NCBI GenBank assembly: GCA_051746985.1
Contig: JBNJFP010000002.1
Span: 1-64,000 of the forward strand
Length of the DNA stretch: 64,000 nucleotides
Direction of reading: 5' to 3'
From: Fodinibius sp051746985
GTDB taxonomy: Bacteria; Bacteroidota; Rhodothermia; Balneolales; Balneolaceae
Below are positions 1 through 8,533 of the stretch, piece after piece. The notes under the pieces are model-generated. The model saw only the letters and a program-made list of their open reading frames with translations, was not told where the DNA came from and did no database searches. Both the position numbers and the translations under genes were made by a program. How positions within the stretch are numbered: position 1 is the stretch's first letter; the number at the start of each line of letters is the position of its first letter.

Positions 1-278
1 AAGGCAAGAGCAGAAATATCATCGCTATCCGGCAAACCAGAACCTTCCAATCGAGCAAAGATCGCTTCCAATCTATCTACGGTTGGATTTCCCAATCTTG
101 AATACGAATGCGTTGCCCCACCCTCTTCATGAGCAAAAAATTTGCGTCCGTCTTCTACGGAATTAAATCGAAATGTAGAAGTCTGATATATTGGCATCAC
201 ATGCGAACCAAATGGATCATTCTTCGGATGATCGGCATGTACCGTTTCACTTTCAATACTGAATTTTGATTTATCCAT
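1..278 (-). CDS. Cys/Met metabolism PLP-dependent enzyme (methionine gamma-lyase / cystathionine lyase type), N-terminal part
   Basis: This is the first 92 codons of a gene that runs off the left edge. The translation starts MDKSKFSIESETVHADH and contains PIYQTSTFRF, then SYSRLGNPTVDRLEAIFARLEG. That is the N-terminal signature of the trans-sulfuration PLP family (cystathionine gamma-synthase/lyase, methionine gamma-lyase, O-acetylhomoserine sulfhydrylase). The PLP lysine lies outside the window, so the exact reaction cannot be assigned. The ATG overlaps the last 8 bases of the upstream Lrp-type regulator (ATGGATAA), which suggests translational coupling. Lrp/AsnC genes commonly sit next to and control amino-acid lyases, so a degradative lyase is favoured by context. 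This is inference. Confidence 0.8.
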   Translation of the reverse strand, partial: MDKSKFSIESETVHADHPKNDPFGSHVMPIYQTSTFRFNSVEDGRKFFAHEEGGATHSYSRLGNPTVDRLEAIFARLEGSGLPDSDDISALA

Positions 279-759
279 GATCTTGACCCTCGTCTATTGG
301 AAGATGATAATTTTCTTTTTTTGTGGATAGCACAATGTTGCTGTATATACGCTCTATGCCGGGCAGTCGGGTTAATTTATCATGCATAAACTTTTCGTAT
401 GCCGGCATATCCTGGACCACAATTTTTAATAAAAAGTCTGAGTCACCGGTTATATGATAACACGCCTGTATTTCAGACATTTTATTAATCTCATCACAAA
501 CTTCATCCAGTGTATGCATCTGATGTACAGCCAGCCGAAGAGAACAAAAGACAACCAGTCCCTTTCCTATAGCATCTTCATCAACCCGTGCACCGTATCC
601 CATAATAACACCCTCCCGCTCCAATCGCTTTACACGCTCTAACGTGGGCGTTGTAGTAAGGCCAACCTTTTCAGCTAATTTGTTATTGGGGATACGACCA
701 TCTTGCTGAAGAATGGTTAAAATCTTTCTGTCAATATTATCTAAACTATAGGAAGACAT
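271..759 (-). CDS. Lrp/AsnC family transcriptional regulator
   Basis: A 162-residue protein, the usual length for the family. Residues about 5-60 form the AsnC-type helix-turn-helix (LDNIDRKILTILQQDG, then NNKLAEKVGLTTTPTLERVK). Residues about 70-145 form the RAM/AsnC ligand-binding domain, with the typical ACYHITGDSDFLLKIVV stretch. Such proteins are octameric or dimeric DNA-binding regulators that respond to amino acids. The gene ends inside the start of a Cys/Met PLP enzyme (8-base overlap), so its likely target is that enzyme and its effector may be a sulfur amino acid. The upstream region (760-870) is very AT-rich and could hold the autoregulated promoter, but no clear operator was picked out. 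Confidence 0.93.
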   Translation of the reverse strand: MSSYSLDNIDRKILTILQQDGRIPNNKLAEKVGLTTTPTLERVKRLEREGVIMGYGARVDEDAIGKGLVVFCSLRLAVHQMHTLDEVCDEINKMSEIQACYHITGDSDFLLKIVVQDMPAYEKFMHDKLTRLPGIERIYSNIVLSTKKENYHLPIDEGQDHG

Positions 760-870
760 ACAATATTAATCTAAAAATTAAATTATTTATAGAATTTTAT
801 TCTACTATAATAACTTACTATAGATTAAATAACTTATATTATTTGATTAAGTCAACTTGAATTACTGCAA

Positions 871-907
871 TAAAAAAGCCCCGCCAACCCAAAAGATTGA
901 CGGGGCT
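871..907 (-). terminator. Rho-independent terminator downstream of fadE
   Basis: On the minus strand an 11-bp stem (877-887 with 897-907, one G-U type pair) with a 9-base loop is followed by six T residues. It lies 30 bases past the fadE stop codon and separates that operon from the Lrp gene. Confidence 0.85.
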
Positions 908-937
908 CCCTACGCTCAAGGGAAATTATTACTACCG

Positions 938-3439
938 TTATCCGGCTATATTTTCAGCTTTTGCACTGCCTTTAAGTTTCGGAGTCGAAGGTGTCAGGTT
1001 TTCATATTCCTCAAGCGTAAATTCATCTACCTGTACCAGATCTATCCGTGCATCTTCAGCTTCGCGCAGTAATTCGGCTTCATCTTTATCAATGATACCT
1101 TTTTCGACAGCCTGATCAATAACAAAGCGTACCTGCGTTTTAGGTAACTCTTTTTTCTTCGTTGCTTTGTAGATTTTCTTGTACACTGGAGCAGCTTCCT
1201 CAGATAGTCTAAACGCATATTCATAACGTCCGAGAGCCTGCTCTTTATCTTCCGGAATATAAATCCCGTCCGTAATCCGATCGCGCTGCTCTCCGCGCTT
1301 CTGCATCGCCTGGGCTACTTTATGCCCCAGTTTATCAGACGGCATACTATTAATGCGATTCATTCGCGACCATAACGCAATAGGTCCACGGAAAAGCCAG
1401 CTAAGTCCGGGTACTTTTATCTCACGATAGATTGCATCGAAAGCTTCCTGGATCTGTGCAAAAGCGTAGTCCATCGACCATTCAAAGAATATACGATCCT
1501 CTTCTCGCTGCCCCTCTGCATCATATCGGCGAAGCGTTGCCGTAGCTAAATACATCCAGCTCAGAATATCAGCAAAACGTCCAGATATCTTCTCCTTAAT
1601 TTTTAGTCCACCACCATACGATCCCAGCACTACATCAGCAAGGAATGCAAAGGAAGCGGAAGTCCAAGACAATTTTTTATAATACCTGGCTGCGGGTCCG
1701 CCAACCGGTGAGGAGGCAATTTTCCCCCGGGTAATGCTCATCAACATTGATCGCGACAAATTCTGCACAACGTGCCCAATATGTTTCCAGAAAGCATTAT
1801 CAAATGCTTTTACATCGCCGCGTGTCAAGGCGTCAATTTCATCATAAGCATATGGATGACAGCGAATAGCGCCCTGACCAAATACCATTAAGCTTCGGGT
1901 TAGGATATTCGCCCCTTCGACCGTGATGGCAATCGGCAATGAAATATATCCGTGTGCAAAAATATTACGAGGTCCACGAGAAATACCGGCCCCGCCCTGA
2001 ATATCCATTGCATCATTGATAATCTGACGCCCAAGTTCGGTAAAGTTGTATTTGGCAATCGCTGTAACTACCGAAGGTTTTTCGCCGATATCCAATCCTG
2101 CACATGTGTAACGTCGTGCCGCATCCATCAGATAAGTAAATCCACCAATACGGGCCATCGGCTCTTCAATACCTTCGAATTTACCGATGTTGATACCGAA
2201 CTGCTTGCGTACAGCAGTATAGGCACCGAGTGCTCTCGTAGCTACTTTGGCTCCGCCCATGCTTTGAGCGGGCAGTGAGATACCACGACCCACGCCAAGC
2301 GACTCCATCAACATACGCCAGCCGTTACCGGCTTGTTCCGGTCCGCCAATAATTTGATTGACCGACACCACTGCATCGTCTCCATCAACAGGACAGTTAT
2401 AAAACGGCACGCCCAGCGGATCGTGGCGACGTCCTAAAATAATTCCTTCCGTATCGCTTGGTATAAGCGCACAGGTAATACCAGGATATTCTCCTTTTCC
2501 AAGATGATTTTCCGGATCGCGGAGTTTAAAAGCGAGACCTATGAGCGTTGAAATAGCCGCGAGCGTAATATATCGCTTCGTAAAGTTCAGACGGATATAA
2601 AGTTCCCCGTCATCCCCTTTGAACACCTCTCCCTCGGCCGTCATTGCCCCGGCGTCGGATCCTGCGGTTGGCTCAGTAAGTGCAAAACACGGCATCTCTT
2701 CTCCCGTTGCCAGCTTGGGCAAGTATCGGTCTTTTTGCTCATTAGTCCCGTAATGCATCAGCAATTCAGCCGGACCCAGTGAGTTGGGAACCATCACCGT
2801 TGTTGCTAATGGGCCGCAGCGCGATGCCAATTTCGTCACAATCGCACTATGAGCAGAGGCTGAAAATTCGAGTCCGCCATATTCTTCGGGGATTATCAAC
2901 CCAAAAAACTTATGTTCACGCATGAAATCCCAAACTTCATCGGTAAAGCCTTTACGGACAAAAACATCCCAATCGGAAACCATCGAGCATAGTTTTTCTA
3001 CCGGTCCATCAAGATAGGCCTGCTCCTCTTCACTTAAATCAGGATAGGATTCATTCGCCAGTCGTTTTAAGTCAGGTTTGCCAGAAAAAAGCTCGGCATC
3101 CACCCATACATTACCGGCTTCAATAGCCGTGCGTTCGGTCTCAGATATCTGGGGTAGAAAATTCATCGCATCCAACAACTTCATCAATGGACCAGTGAGT
3201 AGCGTACGACGAATAGGTTTAATATTGAATACAACCACCAAGGCTGCAAAGACTACAAATAGCCAAGAGGGAGCTGAAAATCCCCAAAGCGCTACAAATC
3301 CGGCTATGGCCCAAACCCAAAGCGGGGTGCCCCAGAATGCAAAAAGTGCGGCAACGATCACCATGCTCACTATTACCGCCCACAACGGGTATTGAAATAA
3401 AAATCCAAAGCTTTCATTTAAAAGTTCCATAACGATCAC
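938..3439 (-). CDS. fadE: Acyl-CoA dehydrogenase, FadE type
   Basis: An 833-residue protein, close to the 814 of E. coli FadE and about twice the length of ordinary acyl-CoA dehydrogenases. It catalyses the first, FAD-dependent step of fatty-acid beta-oxidation. Residues about 15-72 are very hydrophobic, two or three membrane segments, as in FadE proteins held at the inner membrane. The dehydrogenase core follows: PEEYGGLEFSASAHSAIV, the substrate-loop motif LTEPTAGSDAG, and IQGGAGISRGPRN in the C-terminal helical domain. The last 300 residues match the FadE-specific extension. It lies 12 bases downstream of a TetR repressor gene, forming a two-gene operon that ends at the terminator at 871-907. 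Regulation by acyl-CoA through that TetR protein is likely but inferred. Confidence 0.93.
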   Translation of the reverse strand: MIVMELLNESFGFLFQYPLWAVIVSMVIVAALFAFWGTPLWVWAIAGFVALWGFSAPSWLFVVFAALVVVFNIKPIRRTLLTGPLMKLLDAMNFLPQISETERTAIEAGNVWVDAELFSGKPDLKRLANESYPDLSEEEQAYLDGPVEKLCSMVSDWDVFVRKGFTDEVWDFMREHKFFGLIIPEEYGGLEFSASAHSAIVTKLASRCGPLATTVMVPNSLGPAELLMHYGTNEQKDRYLPKLATGEEMPCFALTEPTAGSDAGAMTAEGEVFKGDDGELYIRLNFTKRYITLAAISTLIGLAFKLRDPENHLGKGEYPGITCALIPSDTEGIILGRRHDPLGVPFYNCPVDGDDAVVSVNQIIGGPEQAGNGWRMLMESLGVGRGISLPAQSMGGAKVATRALGAYTAVRKQFGINIGKFEGIEEPMARIGGFTYLMDAARRYTCAGLDIGEKPSVVTAIAKYNFTELGRQIINDAMDIQGGAGISRGPRNIFAHGYISLPIAITVEGANILTRSLMVFGQGAIRCHPYAYDEIDALTRGDVKAFDNAFWKHIGHVVQNLSRSMLMSITRGKIASSPVGGPAARYYKKLSWTSASFAFLADVVLGSYGGGLKIKEKISGRFADILSWMYLATATLRRYDAEGQREEDRIFFEWSMDYAFAQIQEAFDAIYREIKVPGLSWLFRGPIALWSRMNRINSMPSDKLGHKVAQAMQKRGEQRDRITDGIYIPEDKEQALGRYEYAFRLSEEAAPVYKKIYKATKKKELPKTQVRFVIDQAVEKGIIDKDEAELLREAEDARIDLVQVDEFTLEEYENLTPSTPKLKGSAKAENIAG

Positions 3440-3451
3440 CTATAAGTTAAA

Positions 3452-4075
3452 TCACACTTTTCTGTTGTTTGTTGATAATGCAGTCCGCACTTGATACCCG
3501 TCAATAATATGGTCAATGGCTTCGTCAATAAATTCCTGCTGATCGATCCTCGTATCCAGACGTTTTGATAGCACCACTGACATCACTCCATGCAGTTGCG
3601 CCCAAAAGGTGTATGCCGCTAATCGTGGTTTGTCCTCGGCAATTAATCCAGCTTCCACACCCTCCTGAAGCACATCACTGACGATCTCATAGCCTTTTCG
3701 TGCCTTGCGAAATTTTTCTTTGGGATACCGTGTCATCTCATCCGAACTGGCCAAATGAATAATCTGGTATTCACGTTGATATCTCAGAGCAAATTGCACG
3801 TACTCATAAGCCAAAGCCTCAAGTTTTTCAAAGGGACTGTCAGCCTCCTCTACTACCTGTTGCAGCCTATTATTGAGACGCTCAATAGCTTCCTCCATCA
3901 GGGTGTGCACCAAATCATCTTTATTCTCAAAATGCAGATAGATACTTGTAGCACTCACACCAATTTCACGCGCAATCTTTCGCAGCGAAAAATTGCGATA
4001 TCCTTCGGAAAGCAATACCTGACGTGCACCTTCTATAATTCGCTCTTTAAGACTTAAACTCTTGGCTTCTTTCAT
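3452..4075 (-). CDS. TetR/AcrR family regulator, probable fatty-acid-responsive repressor
   Basis: A 207-residue TetR-type regulator. The N-terminal helix-turn-helix reads SLRKIAREIGVSATSIYLHF (residues about 25-44), followed by ENKDDLVHTLMEEA. The C-terminal part (about 60-195) is an all-helical ligand-binding and dimerisation domain resembling the TetR_C/WHG group. It is the first gene of an operon with fadE, and a perfect 15-bp palindrome lies 11 bases upstream of its start. A FadR/PsrA-like role, in which long-chain acyl-CoA releases repression of fadE, is a reasonable inference. The ligand cannot be read from sequence. Confidence 0.88.
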   Translation of the reverse strand: MKEAKSLSLKERIIEGARQVLLSEGYRNFSLRKIAREIGVSATSIYLHFENKDDLVHTLMEEAIERLNNRLQQVVEEADSPFEKLEALAYEYVQFALRYQREYQIIHLASSDEMTRYPKEKFRKARKGYEIVSDVLQEGVEAGLIAEDKPRLAAYTFWAQLHGVMSVVLSKRLDTRIDQQEFIDEAIDHIIDGYQVRTALSTNNRKV

Positions 4076-4085
4076 ATCAACAGTG

Positions 4086-4100
4086 GTTAACAGTGTTAAC
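4086..4100. promoter_or_regulatory. Candidate TetR operator upstream of tetR-fadE
   Basis: GTTAACAGTGTTAAC is a perfect 7+1+7 palindrome located 11 bases upstream of the TetR start codon. AACAGT and GTTAAC half-site-like words repeat on both sides. The position fits an autoregulated TetR operator. Binding is inferred. Confidence 0.55.
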
Positions 4101-4174
4101 TGTTAGTAATTAAACATTTATATAACGATAAAGCAATAGTGTTTAAAAAACTAATTTTCCAACTCTTTTAGTTC

Positions 4175-4867
4175 CTACTTGAGGTTATGACTAATAGAAA
4201 TTTCTGGCAATGAAAACCTCAAATAGGATATGGTACGCCCTCTCTGTAAATGGCGTTTTTCGAAGTGTGTTTGAATCGTAAGCAACTCATCGTCGGGACG
4301 TTCTTGATAAATTTCATCTACTATCTCCTGCACTTCCCATTCTGATTGTCGGACCGTTTTTTTTGTAAACGAGAAAAGCTCATCACTATCCGTTTTGAAA
4401 TGGATCGTTCCTTCCGGCTTTAGTACTCTCTGATAAATCTCTAAAAACTTCGGACTTGAAAGCCGCTTACTACGATCGGAATGACGGGGATAGGGATCGG
4501 GAAAGGTAATCCATATGTCATCAACTTCATCTTGAGCAAAATATTCATCCAGATGGTCGATATAAATCCGGAGAAATCGAACATTGTCCAATTCCTCTTC
4601 CAAGGCCTGTCTGGCACCCTTCCAGATACGATTGCCTTTTATATCAATCCCTACAAAATTTTTATCAGGATTACGTCGAGCCAGCTCCAGGGTATAAGTT
4701 CCTTTTCCACAGGCCAACTCCAGTACTATGGGATTATCATTCTCAAACATATCAAAATGCCAGCATCCCTTTGGTTTTTGGGATTCCTCATCCTGAAAAT
4801 CAGTGTACTCAAGCGTATTCGAAAATTCAGTTACCTCTTTATACTTTTCGAGCTTTCCTTTAGCCAT
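4175..4867 (-). CDS. trmB: tRNA (guanine46-N7)-methyltransferase
   Basis: A 230-residue Rossmann methyltransferase that makes m7G46 in the variable loop of tRNAs. The SAM-binding motif is VLELACGKGTYTLELARR (residues about 48-65). The family signature ITFPDPYPRHSDRSKRL (about 119-135) carries the catalytic Asp, and the C-terminal block GTIHFKTDSDELF is present. The N-terminal 30 residues are charged, as is common in Bacteroidota homologues. It precedes pdxH on the same strand? In transcription order pdxH comes first and trmB follows 37 bases later, so the two may be co-transcribed. Confidence 0.95.
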   Translation of the reverse strand: MAKGKLEKYKEVTEFSNTLEYTDFQDEESQKPKGCWHFDMFENDNPIVLELACGKGTYTLELARRNPDKNFVGIDIKGNRIWKGARQALEEELDNVRFLRIYIDHLDEYFAQDEVDDIWITFPDPYPRHSDRSKRLSSPKFLEIYQRVLKPEGTIHFKTDSDELFSFTKKTVRQSEWEVQEIVDEIYQERPDDELLTIQTHFEKRHLQRGRTISYLRFSLPEISISHNLK

Positions 4868-4904
4868 GGAACCTAAAGAATATGTCTAATGTGAGAAATA
4901 GTTT

Positions 4905-5564
4905 CTACGGTGCGAGCCTAAATATTTGCCATTCCCCGGTTTTCTTTTCATAGCAAATACGATCATGCATTCTACTCTTTCGCCCCTGCCAAAACTCGAT
5001 TCGCTGTGGCATTAGTTGAAAGCCGCCCCAAAATTCTGGTAATGGAATTTCTTGGTTTCGGTACTTCTCCTGCATCTCTTTAAATCGGCTTTCCAACACT
5101 TCGCGAGACTTTACTTTAGTACTCTGCTTTGATGCCCACGCCCCCAACTGACTTTGTCGCGGGCGTTGATGAAAATAATCTTCAGACTCTTTTGGAGATA
5201 ACTGTTCAACTTTTCCCTCAATACGCACCTGCCGCTCTAAAGGTGCCCAGTAAAAGCAAAGAGCAGCATGAGGGTTTTCATTTAACTCCCGGCCCTTTCG
5301 ACTTTCGTAGTTGGTATAAAAGCGAAAACCATTCTCATCAATACCTTTAAGAAGTACAATACGTGAAGAAGGTTTTCCCTCTTTAGTAGCAGTAGAAAGC
5401 GTCATAGCATTGGCATCCAGCAGTTTCGCAGACAAGGCCTGCTGAAACCACTGACTAAATTGATCAATGGGATGCTCACAAACCTCTGATTCTACTAATT
5501 GTTGCTGAGAATACTCGCGCCGAAGTTCTGCTATTTTTTTGTCAGGCGGATTGTTATCAGACAT
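4905..5564 (-). CDS. pdxH: Pyridoxamine 5'-phosphate oxidase
   Basis: A 219-residue flavoprotein that oxidises pyridoxine or pyridoxamine 5'-phosphate to pyridoxal 5'-phosphate using FMN and oxygen. Visible family features are AMTLSTATKEGKPSSRIVLLKG and GFRFYTNYESRKGRELNENP for FMN and phosphate contacts, HQRPRQSQLGAWASKQS, and the C-terminal dimerisation block with FWQGRKSRMHDRICY ending in FRLAP. Length is normal. The cofactor made here serves many enzymes in this window (threonine synthases, aminotransferases, the lyase at the left edge). It starts 9 bases after the redoxin gene ends. Confidence 0.95.
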   Translation of the reverse strand: MSDNNPPDKKIAELRREYSQQQLVESEVCEHPIDQFSQWFQQALSAKLLDANAMTLSTATKEGKPSSRIVLLKGIDENGFRFYTNYESRKGRELNENPHAALCFYWAPLERQVRIEGKVEQLSPKESEDYFHQRPRQSQLGAWASKQSTKVKSREVLESRFKEMQEKYRNQEIPLPEFWGGFQLMPQRIEFWQGRKSRMHDRICYEKKTGEWQIFRLAP

Positions 5565-5573
5565 TACTCACTC

Positions 5574-6155
5574 CTATCCCTGGTAGTACGCAGGCGCATT
5601 TCCTTTCTTCCACTTGATATTACACCCTACACTAGGCTTCTGATCTTCTTTAACCTTGCCATCAAAGAGTAACTCACATGCTTCGCGAAGATCTTTACCA
5701 GTAACAGGTTTATCATTGCCAGGACGACTATCATCAAACTGTCCGCGATAAACCAACTCGTCATTTTCATCAAATAAAAAGAAATCAGGAGTACAAGCCG
5801 CTTTATAAGCCTTGGCAATTTCCTGTGTACCATCATATAAATAGGGAAAAGAAAACTGATGAGACCGAGCTTCGGCAGCCATCTTAACTGGGCTGTCGGC
5901 AGGATAATTTTCAACATCATTTGAACTTATAGCAACCACACCAATACCCTTTTGCTGAAGATCTCTTGCCGCAATAACAAATTCATCAAGAATATGCTGC
6001 ACATATGGACAGTGGTTACACATAAAAACAACCAAAAGTCCTTTAGCATTATTGAAGTCATCCAGTGATACCAACTGGTTATTTACTGTATCAAATAGTT
6101 TGAAATCCGGTGCCTTGGTTCCAAGTTCCATCATTGTCGAAGGAGTACTAGACAT
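5574..6155 (-). CDS. Redoxin/AhpC-TSA family thioredoxin-like protein
   Basis: A 193-residue thioredoxin-fold protein of the AhpC/TSA-redoxin class found widely in Bacteroidota and cyanobacteria. The fold starts with LGTKAPDFKLFDTVNNQLVS, and the redox motif is MCNHCPYVQ (Cys45 and Cys48 approximately), a CxxC followed by PY. There is no signal peptide, so it should be cytoplasmic. The C-terminal PSVGCNIKWKKGNAP holds a third Cys, a conserved feature of this subfamily. The physiological partner is unknown. A peroxidase or disulfide-exchange role is inferred from the fold. It heads a compact minus-strand group with pdxH and trmB. Confidence 0.85.
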   Translation of the reverse strand: MSSTPSTMMELGTKAPDFKLFDTVNNQLVSLDDFNNAKGLLVVFMCNHCPYVQHILDEFVIAARDLQQKGIGVVAISSNDVENYPADSPVKMAAEARSHQFSFPYLYDGTQEIAKAYKAACTPDFFLFDENDELVYRGQFDDSRPGNDKPVTGKDLREACELLFDGKVKEDQKPSVGCNIKWKKGNAPAYYQG

Positions 6156-6208
6156 AAGCAGAAATATTGTTTGAATTTATTCTTTTCGTCAGGCTGAAGA
6201 TACAAAAA

Positions 6209-6355
6209 TTAGCCTTTTTTCTGTTCACTGAATATATGCGAAATGAAAGGGAAAATGAATAAAAAAAGCCCGATACCTGCTAAACAAACCAAGGCTTTAA
6301 TGATTAATGCATTTCCTGTTCCAGATATCGAACTAAAGCTACTATTTCTGAAAAT
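6209..6355 (-). pseudogene. Possible decayed small membrane-protein reading frame without a start codon
   Basis: On the minus strand a 48-codon open stretch encodes a strongly hydrophobic helix (ALVCLAGIGLFLFIFPFISH) followed by a charged tail SEQKKG and stop. No ATG or GTG lies in frame after the upstream stop; the only near-start is a TTG that would give 26 residues. It could be a remnant, a chance frame, or a gene read with an unusual start. It overlaps a weak terminator-like hairpin. Confidence 0.2.
6259..6298 (-). terminator. Weak terminator-like hairpin downstream of the radical SAM gene
   Basis: AAAGCC (6293-6298 read on minus) pairs with GGCTTT (6265-6270) across a 22-base loop, followed by a run of T on the minus strand. 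The stem is short and the loop large, so this is tentative. Confidence 0.3.
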
Positions 6356-6385
6356 TTATTTTGGAAATCGAACGCAATTGTTACC

Positions 6386-7447
6386 TCAAAATAAGTTGAG
6401 TTGCCCTTTTTTGGGTCGTCGAAAATCTTTGGTCGAAAGCGATAGGGACGTTTGATTGAGCCCTAATTTATCGGCATTTATGCTAAACATATTGCGGATT
6501 TGAGTTGCATATTCCCCCTTACCGCTAAAGCGTTGGCCGAACTCACTCTCATATAATTTCCCACCCCTTATATCACGAACTCTATTTAACACTTTTTCTT
6601 TGCGTTCCGGAAAATGCTGTTCGAGCCATTCCATAAAAAGATCCTTGACCCCATGTGGCAAGCGAACAATAGTATAGCTGGCGTGAGTAGCTCCAGCATC
6701 TCGAGCTTTCTCCAGAATCTGTGGACATTCATGATCCGTTAGTCCCGGGATTATCGGTGCAACGTTAACTCCCACTGAAATACCGCGCTCTGCTAACTTT
6801 TCGATCGCCTGTAATCGACGGTTGGGCTGTGATGTTCGCGGTTCCATCACGCGTGCCAAATCGCGATCCAACGTTGTAACAGAAAGTGTAACATGAACAG
6901 CATTATATTTAGCGAGTTCTTCCAATAGATCAATATCTCGGGTAACCAAATAGTTTTTTGTGATAATGCCCACCGGATTAAGAGCCTCGGCAAAAACGTT
7001 CAGACAATCTCGGGTAATTTGCAGATCACGTTCTATGGGTTGATATGGATCGGTTACGCCACTCATCACAACCGGCTCGGGATACCATTTCCTGGATGCA
7101 AATTTGGATCGTAATTTCTTTGCAGCATCATATTTTACCATGATGCGCGACTCAAAATCCAATCCAGCAGAGAAACCTAAAAACTCGTGGGTGGGACGAG
7201 CATAGCAATAAATACAGCCATGCTCACAACCGCGATAAGGATTTAAGCCATAGGTGAACGGAATATCAGGACTGTCATTTTTAGAGAGAATTTCTTTGGT
7301 GTCGTCGCGAATAAGCTTGGTATCCTGAGAAGGTTTTTCCCCCGATTTCTCATCCAGATCGTAATCAGTATAACGACCTTCAAAGCGATTTGCCGGGTTA
7401 TCGGAGGCCCCACGACCACGTATAGGATTTTTATGATCTTGCTCCAT
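6386..7447 (-). CDS. PA0069-family radical SAM protein (SplB-like)
   Basis: A 353-residue radical SAM enzyme. The 4Fe-4S motif is CEHGCIYCYARP (CxxxCxxC, residues about 73-84), preceded by YGLNPYRG and followed by HEFLGFSAGLDFESRI, which marks the PA0069/Rv2578c group related to spore photoproduct lyase. Downstream blocks are VMSGVTDPYQPIE, VTLSVTTLD and VNVAPIIPGLTD. Products are often labelled DNA repair photolyase, but no substrate is proven for the family and no such claim is made here. It stands alone, with 143 bases to the lipoprotein gene upstream on the same strand. Confidence 0.88.
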   Translation of the reverse strand: MEQDHKNPIRGRGASDNPANRFEGRYTDYDLDEKSGEKPSQDTKLIRDDTKEILSKNDSPDIPFTYGLNPYRGCEHGCIYCYARPTHEFLGFSAGLDFESRIMVKYDAAKKLRSKFASRKWYPEPVVMSGVTDPYQPIERDLQITRDCLNVFAEALNPVGIITKNYLVTRDIDLLEELAKYNAVHVTLSVTTLDRDLARVMEPRTSQPNRRLQAIEKLAERGISVGVNVAPIIPGLTDHECPQILEKARDAGATHASYTIVRLPHGVKDLFMEWLEQHFPERKEKVLNRVRDIRGGKLYESEFGQRFSGKGEYATQIRNMFSINADKLGLNQTSLSLSTKDFRRPKKGQLNLF

Positions 7448-7533
7448 CAGAAACTAAAGGTTCAGTTATATAATGGTTTCTCCATTATAACATCTTTACT
7501 GACGGCATAGTGTCATAGAATTTTGGTATCCAT

Positions 7534-7563
7534 AAAAAAAAGCCCGAGCTATCAAGCCCAGGC
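7534..7563 (-). terminator. Rho-independent terminator downstream of the lipoprotein gene
   Basis: On the minus strand a 9-bp GC-rich stem (7555-7563 with 7542-7550, two G-U pairs) and a TGAT loop are followed by eight T residues, 28 bases past the stop codon of the gene at 7591-8397. Confidence 0.88.
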
Positions 7564-7590
7564 CTTCACTACCTTCAAAAAAGAAAATGA

Positions 7591-8397
7591 TTAGTTGCAT
7601 TCCGTATCCTGGAAATTTTCATCCCAGCATAATCGTTCATTATCGATTTCATAATATCCTACCTGGGTGTCGGTATCCCAAAAAAGAACCTGATCGGCTT
7701 CATCAGAATTGATAACAGTTACCAGATATTCAGGTTGGTCTTCTTCGTAGGTGGCCGTAAACATAACCTCTTCTGATTCATCGTACCACTTAACCTCCAT
7801 TTTTTTCTCCGTATCACTGGAGACATTCCAGGAAGAAGTATAAGCTATTTGCTCTTCACTGGTTTCATCAACGAAGGTGTTAAAGACCCACTCCCCGCTA
7901 CTGCCATCGGTCGATGCGAATCCTTCGAACATCTTATAATTCTCAACACTCACATCCCCATCAGAATAATCCCAATACATAGCCCACTCGTGACCATTGG
8001 AAACCTCTTGGGCCGTAACTTTTATAGATATGCTTTCATTTTCGTAGCTATAGGAATATTCCCACACCCACTCACCATCTTCGAAATCTGGCTCTTCATC
8101 TGATCCCGCCAGTAGAAAGCCAGAATAGAAATTAGCAAAAGAAAAGGTGACTTGATTTGAAATCGCAATGCTCCTCGCTTCATAGAAGTTATTGGTTTCT
8201 GCCAGCGCCTCACCTTGCACCTTTTCGGGCTGATTATTTTCAAAAAATGAAAAATCGGGTTGTGCCTCTTCATTTTGTACCTGGGGAAACTCTGGTGCAT
8301 CCTCAGGATCTACATCTGGTCCGGTACTATTATCTCCACAAGCTATTAAGCCCGCTATAAGTACTAATAAAAAAACGTTTTTTGTGTATCGATACAT
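7591..8397 (-). CDS. Hypothetical lipoprotein
   Basis: 268 residues of no recognised family. The N-terminus MYRYTKNVFLLVLIAGLIACGDNS is a lipoprotein signal with lipobox LIAC (Cys20), so the mature protein should be lipid-anchored in the periplasm or outer membrane. Residues about 25-60 are acidic and Pro/Asp/Glu-rich, a flexible linker. The rest is rich in W, Y, E and beta-prone segments (WVWEYSYSYENESISIKV, EWAMYWDYSDGDVSVENY), consistent with a repeated beta-sheet fold. Two Cys near the C-terminus (CWDENFQDTEC) could form a disulfide. A good Shine-Dalgarno (AGAGGAAA) precedes the ATG. Function is unknown. Confidence 0.8.
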   Translation of the reverse strand: MYRYTKNVFLLVLIAGLIACGDNSTGPDVDPEDAPEFPQVQNEEAQPDFSFFENNQPEKVQGEALAETNNFYEARSIAISNQVTFSFANFYSGFLLAGSDEEPDFEDGEWVWEYSYSYENESISIKVTAQEVSNGHEWAMYWDYSDGDVSVENYKMFEGFASTDGSSGEWVFNTFVDETSEEQIAYTSSWNVSSDTEKKMEVKWYDESEEVMFTATYEEDQPEYLVTVINSDEADQVLFWDTDTQVGYYEIDNERLCWDENFQDTECN

Positions 8398-8533
8398 CTT
8401 ATTTCCTCTTATAATTTAGTTATTGTTCATCATTATATACGAAGTTTGAAAATTAATCAGCTCAAAAAAATTTAACTTCGTACTTTCTCTCTCAAGTATG
8501 ACCTCGCAGGAATGCAAACCTTACATTCTTTTT

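Noticed and set aside
6243..6455. Plus-strand 70-codon frame near the radical SAM gene
   Set aside because: It runs into the 3' end of the radical SAM gene on the other strand, has no family resemblance and its composition looks like antisense.
8500..8533. Terminator for the aldehyde dehydrogenase gene
   Set aside because: The 5-bp GAATG/CATTC stem is followed by T on the plus strand only, the wrong direction for the minus-strand gene.
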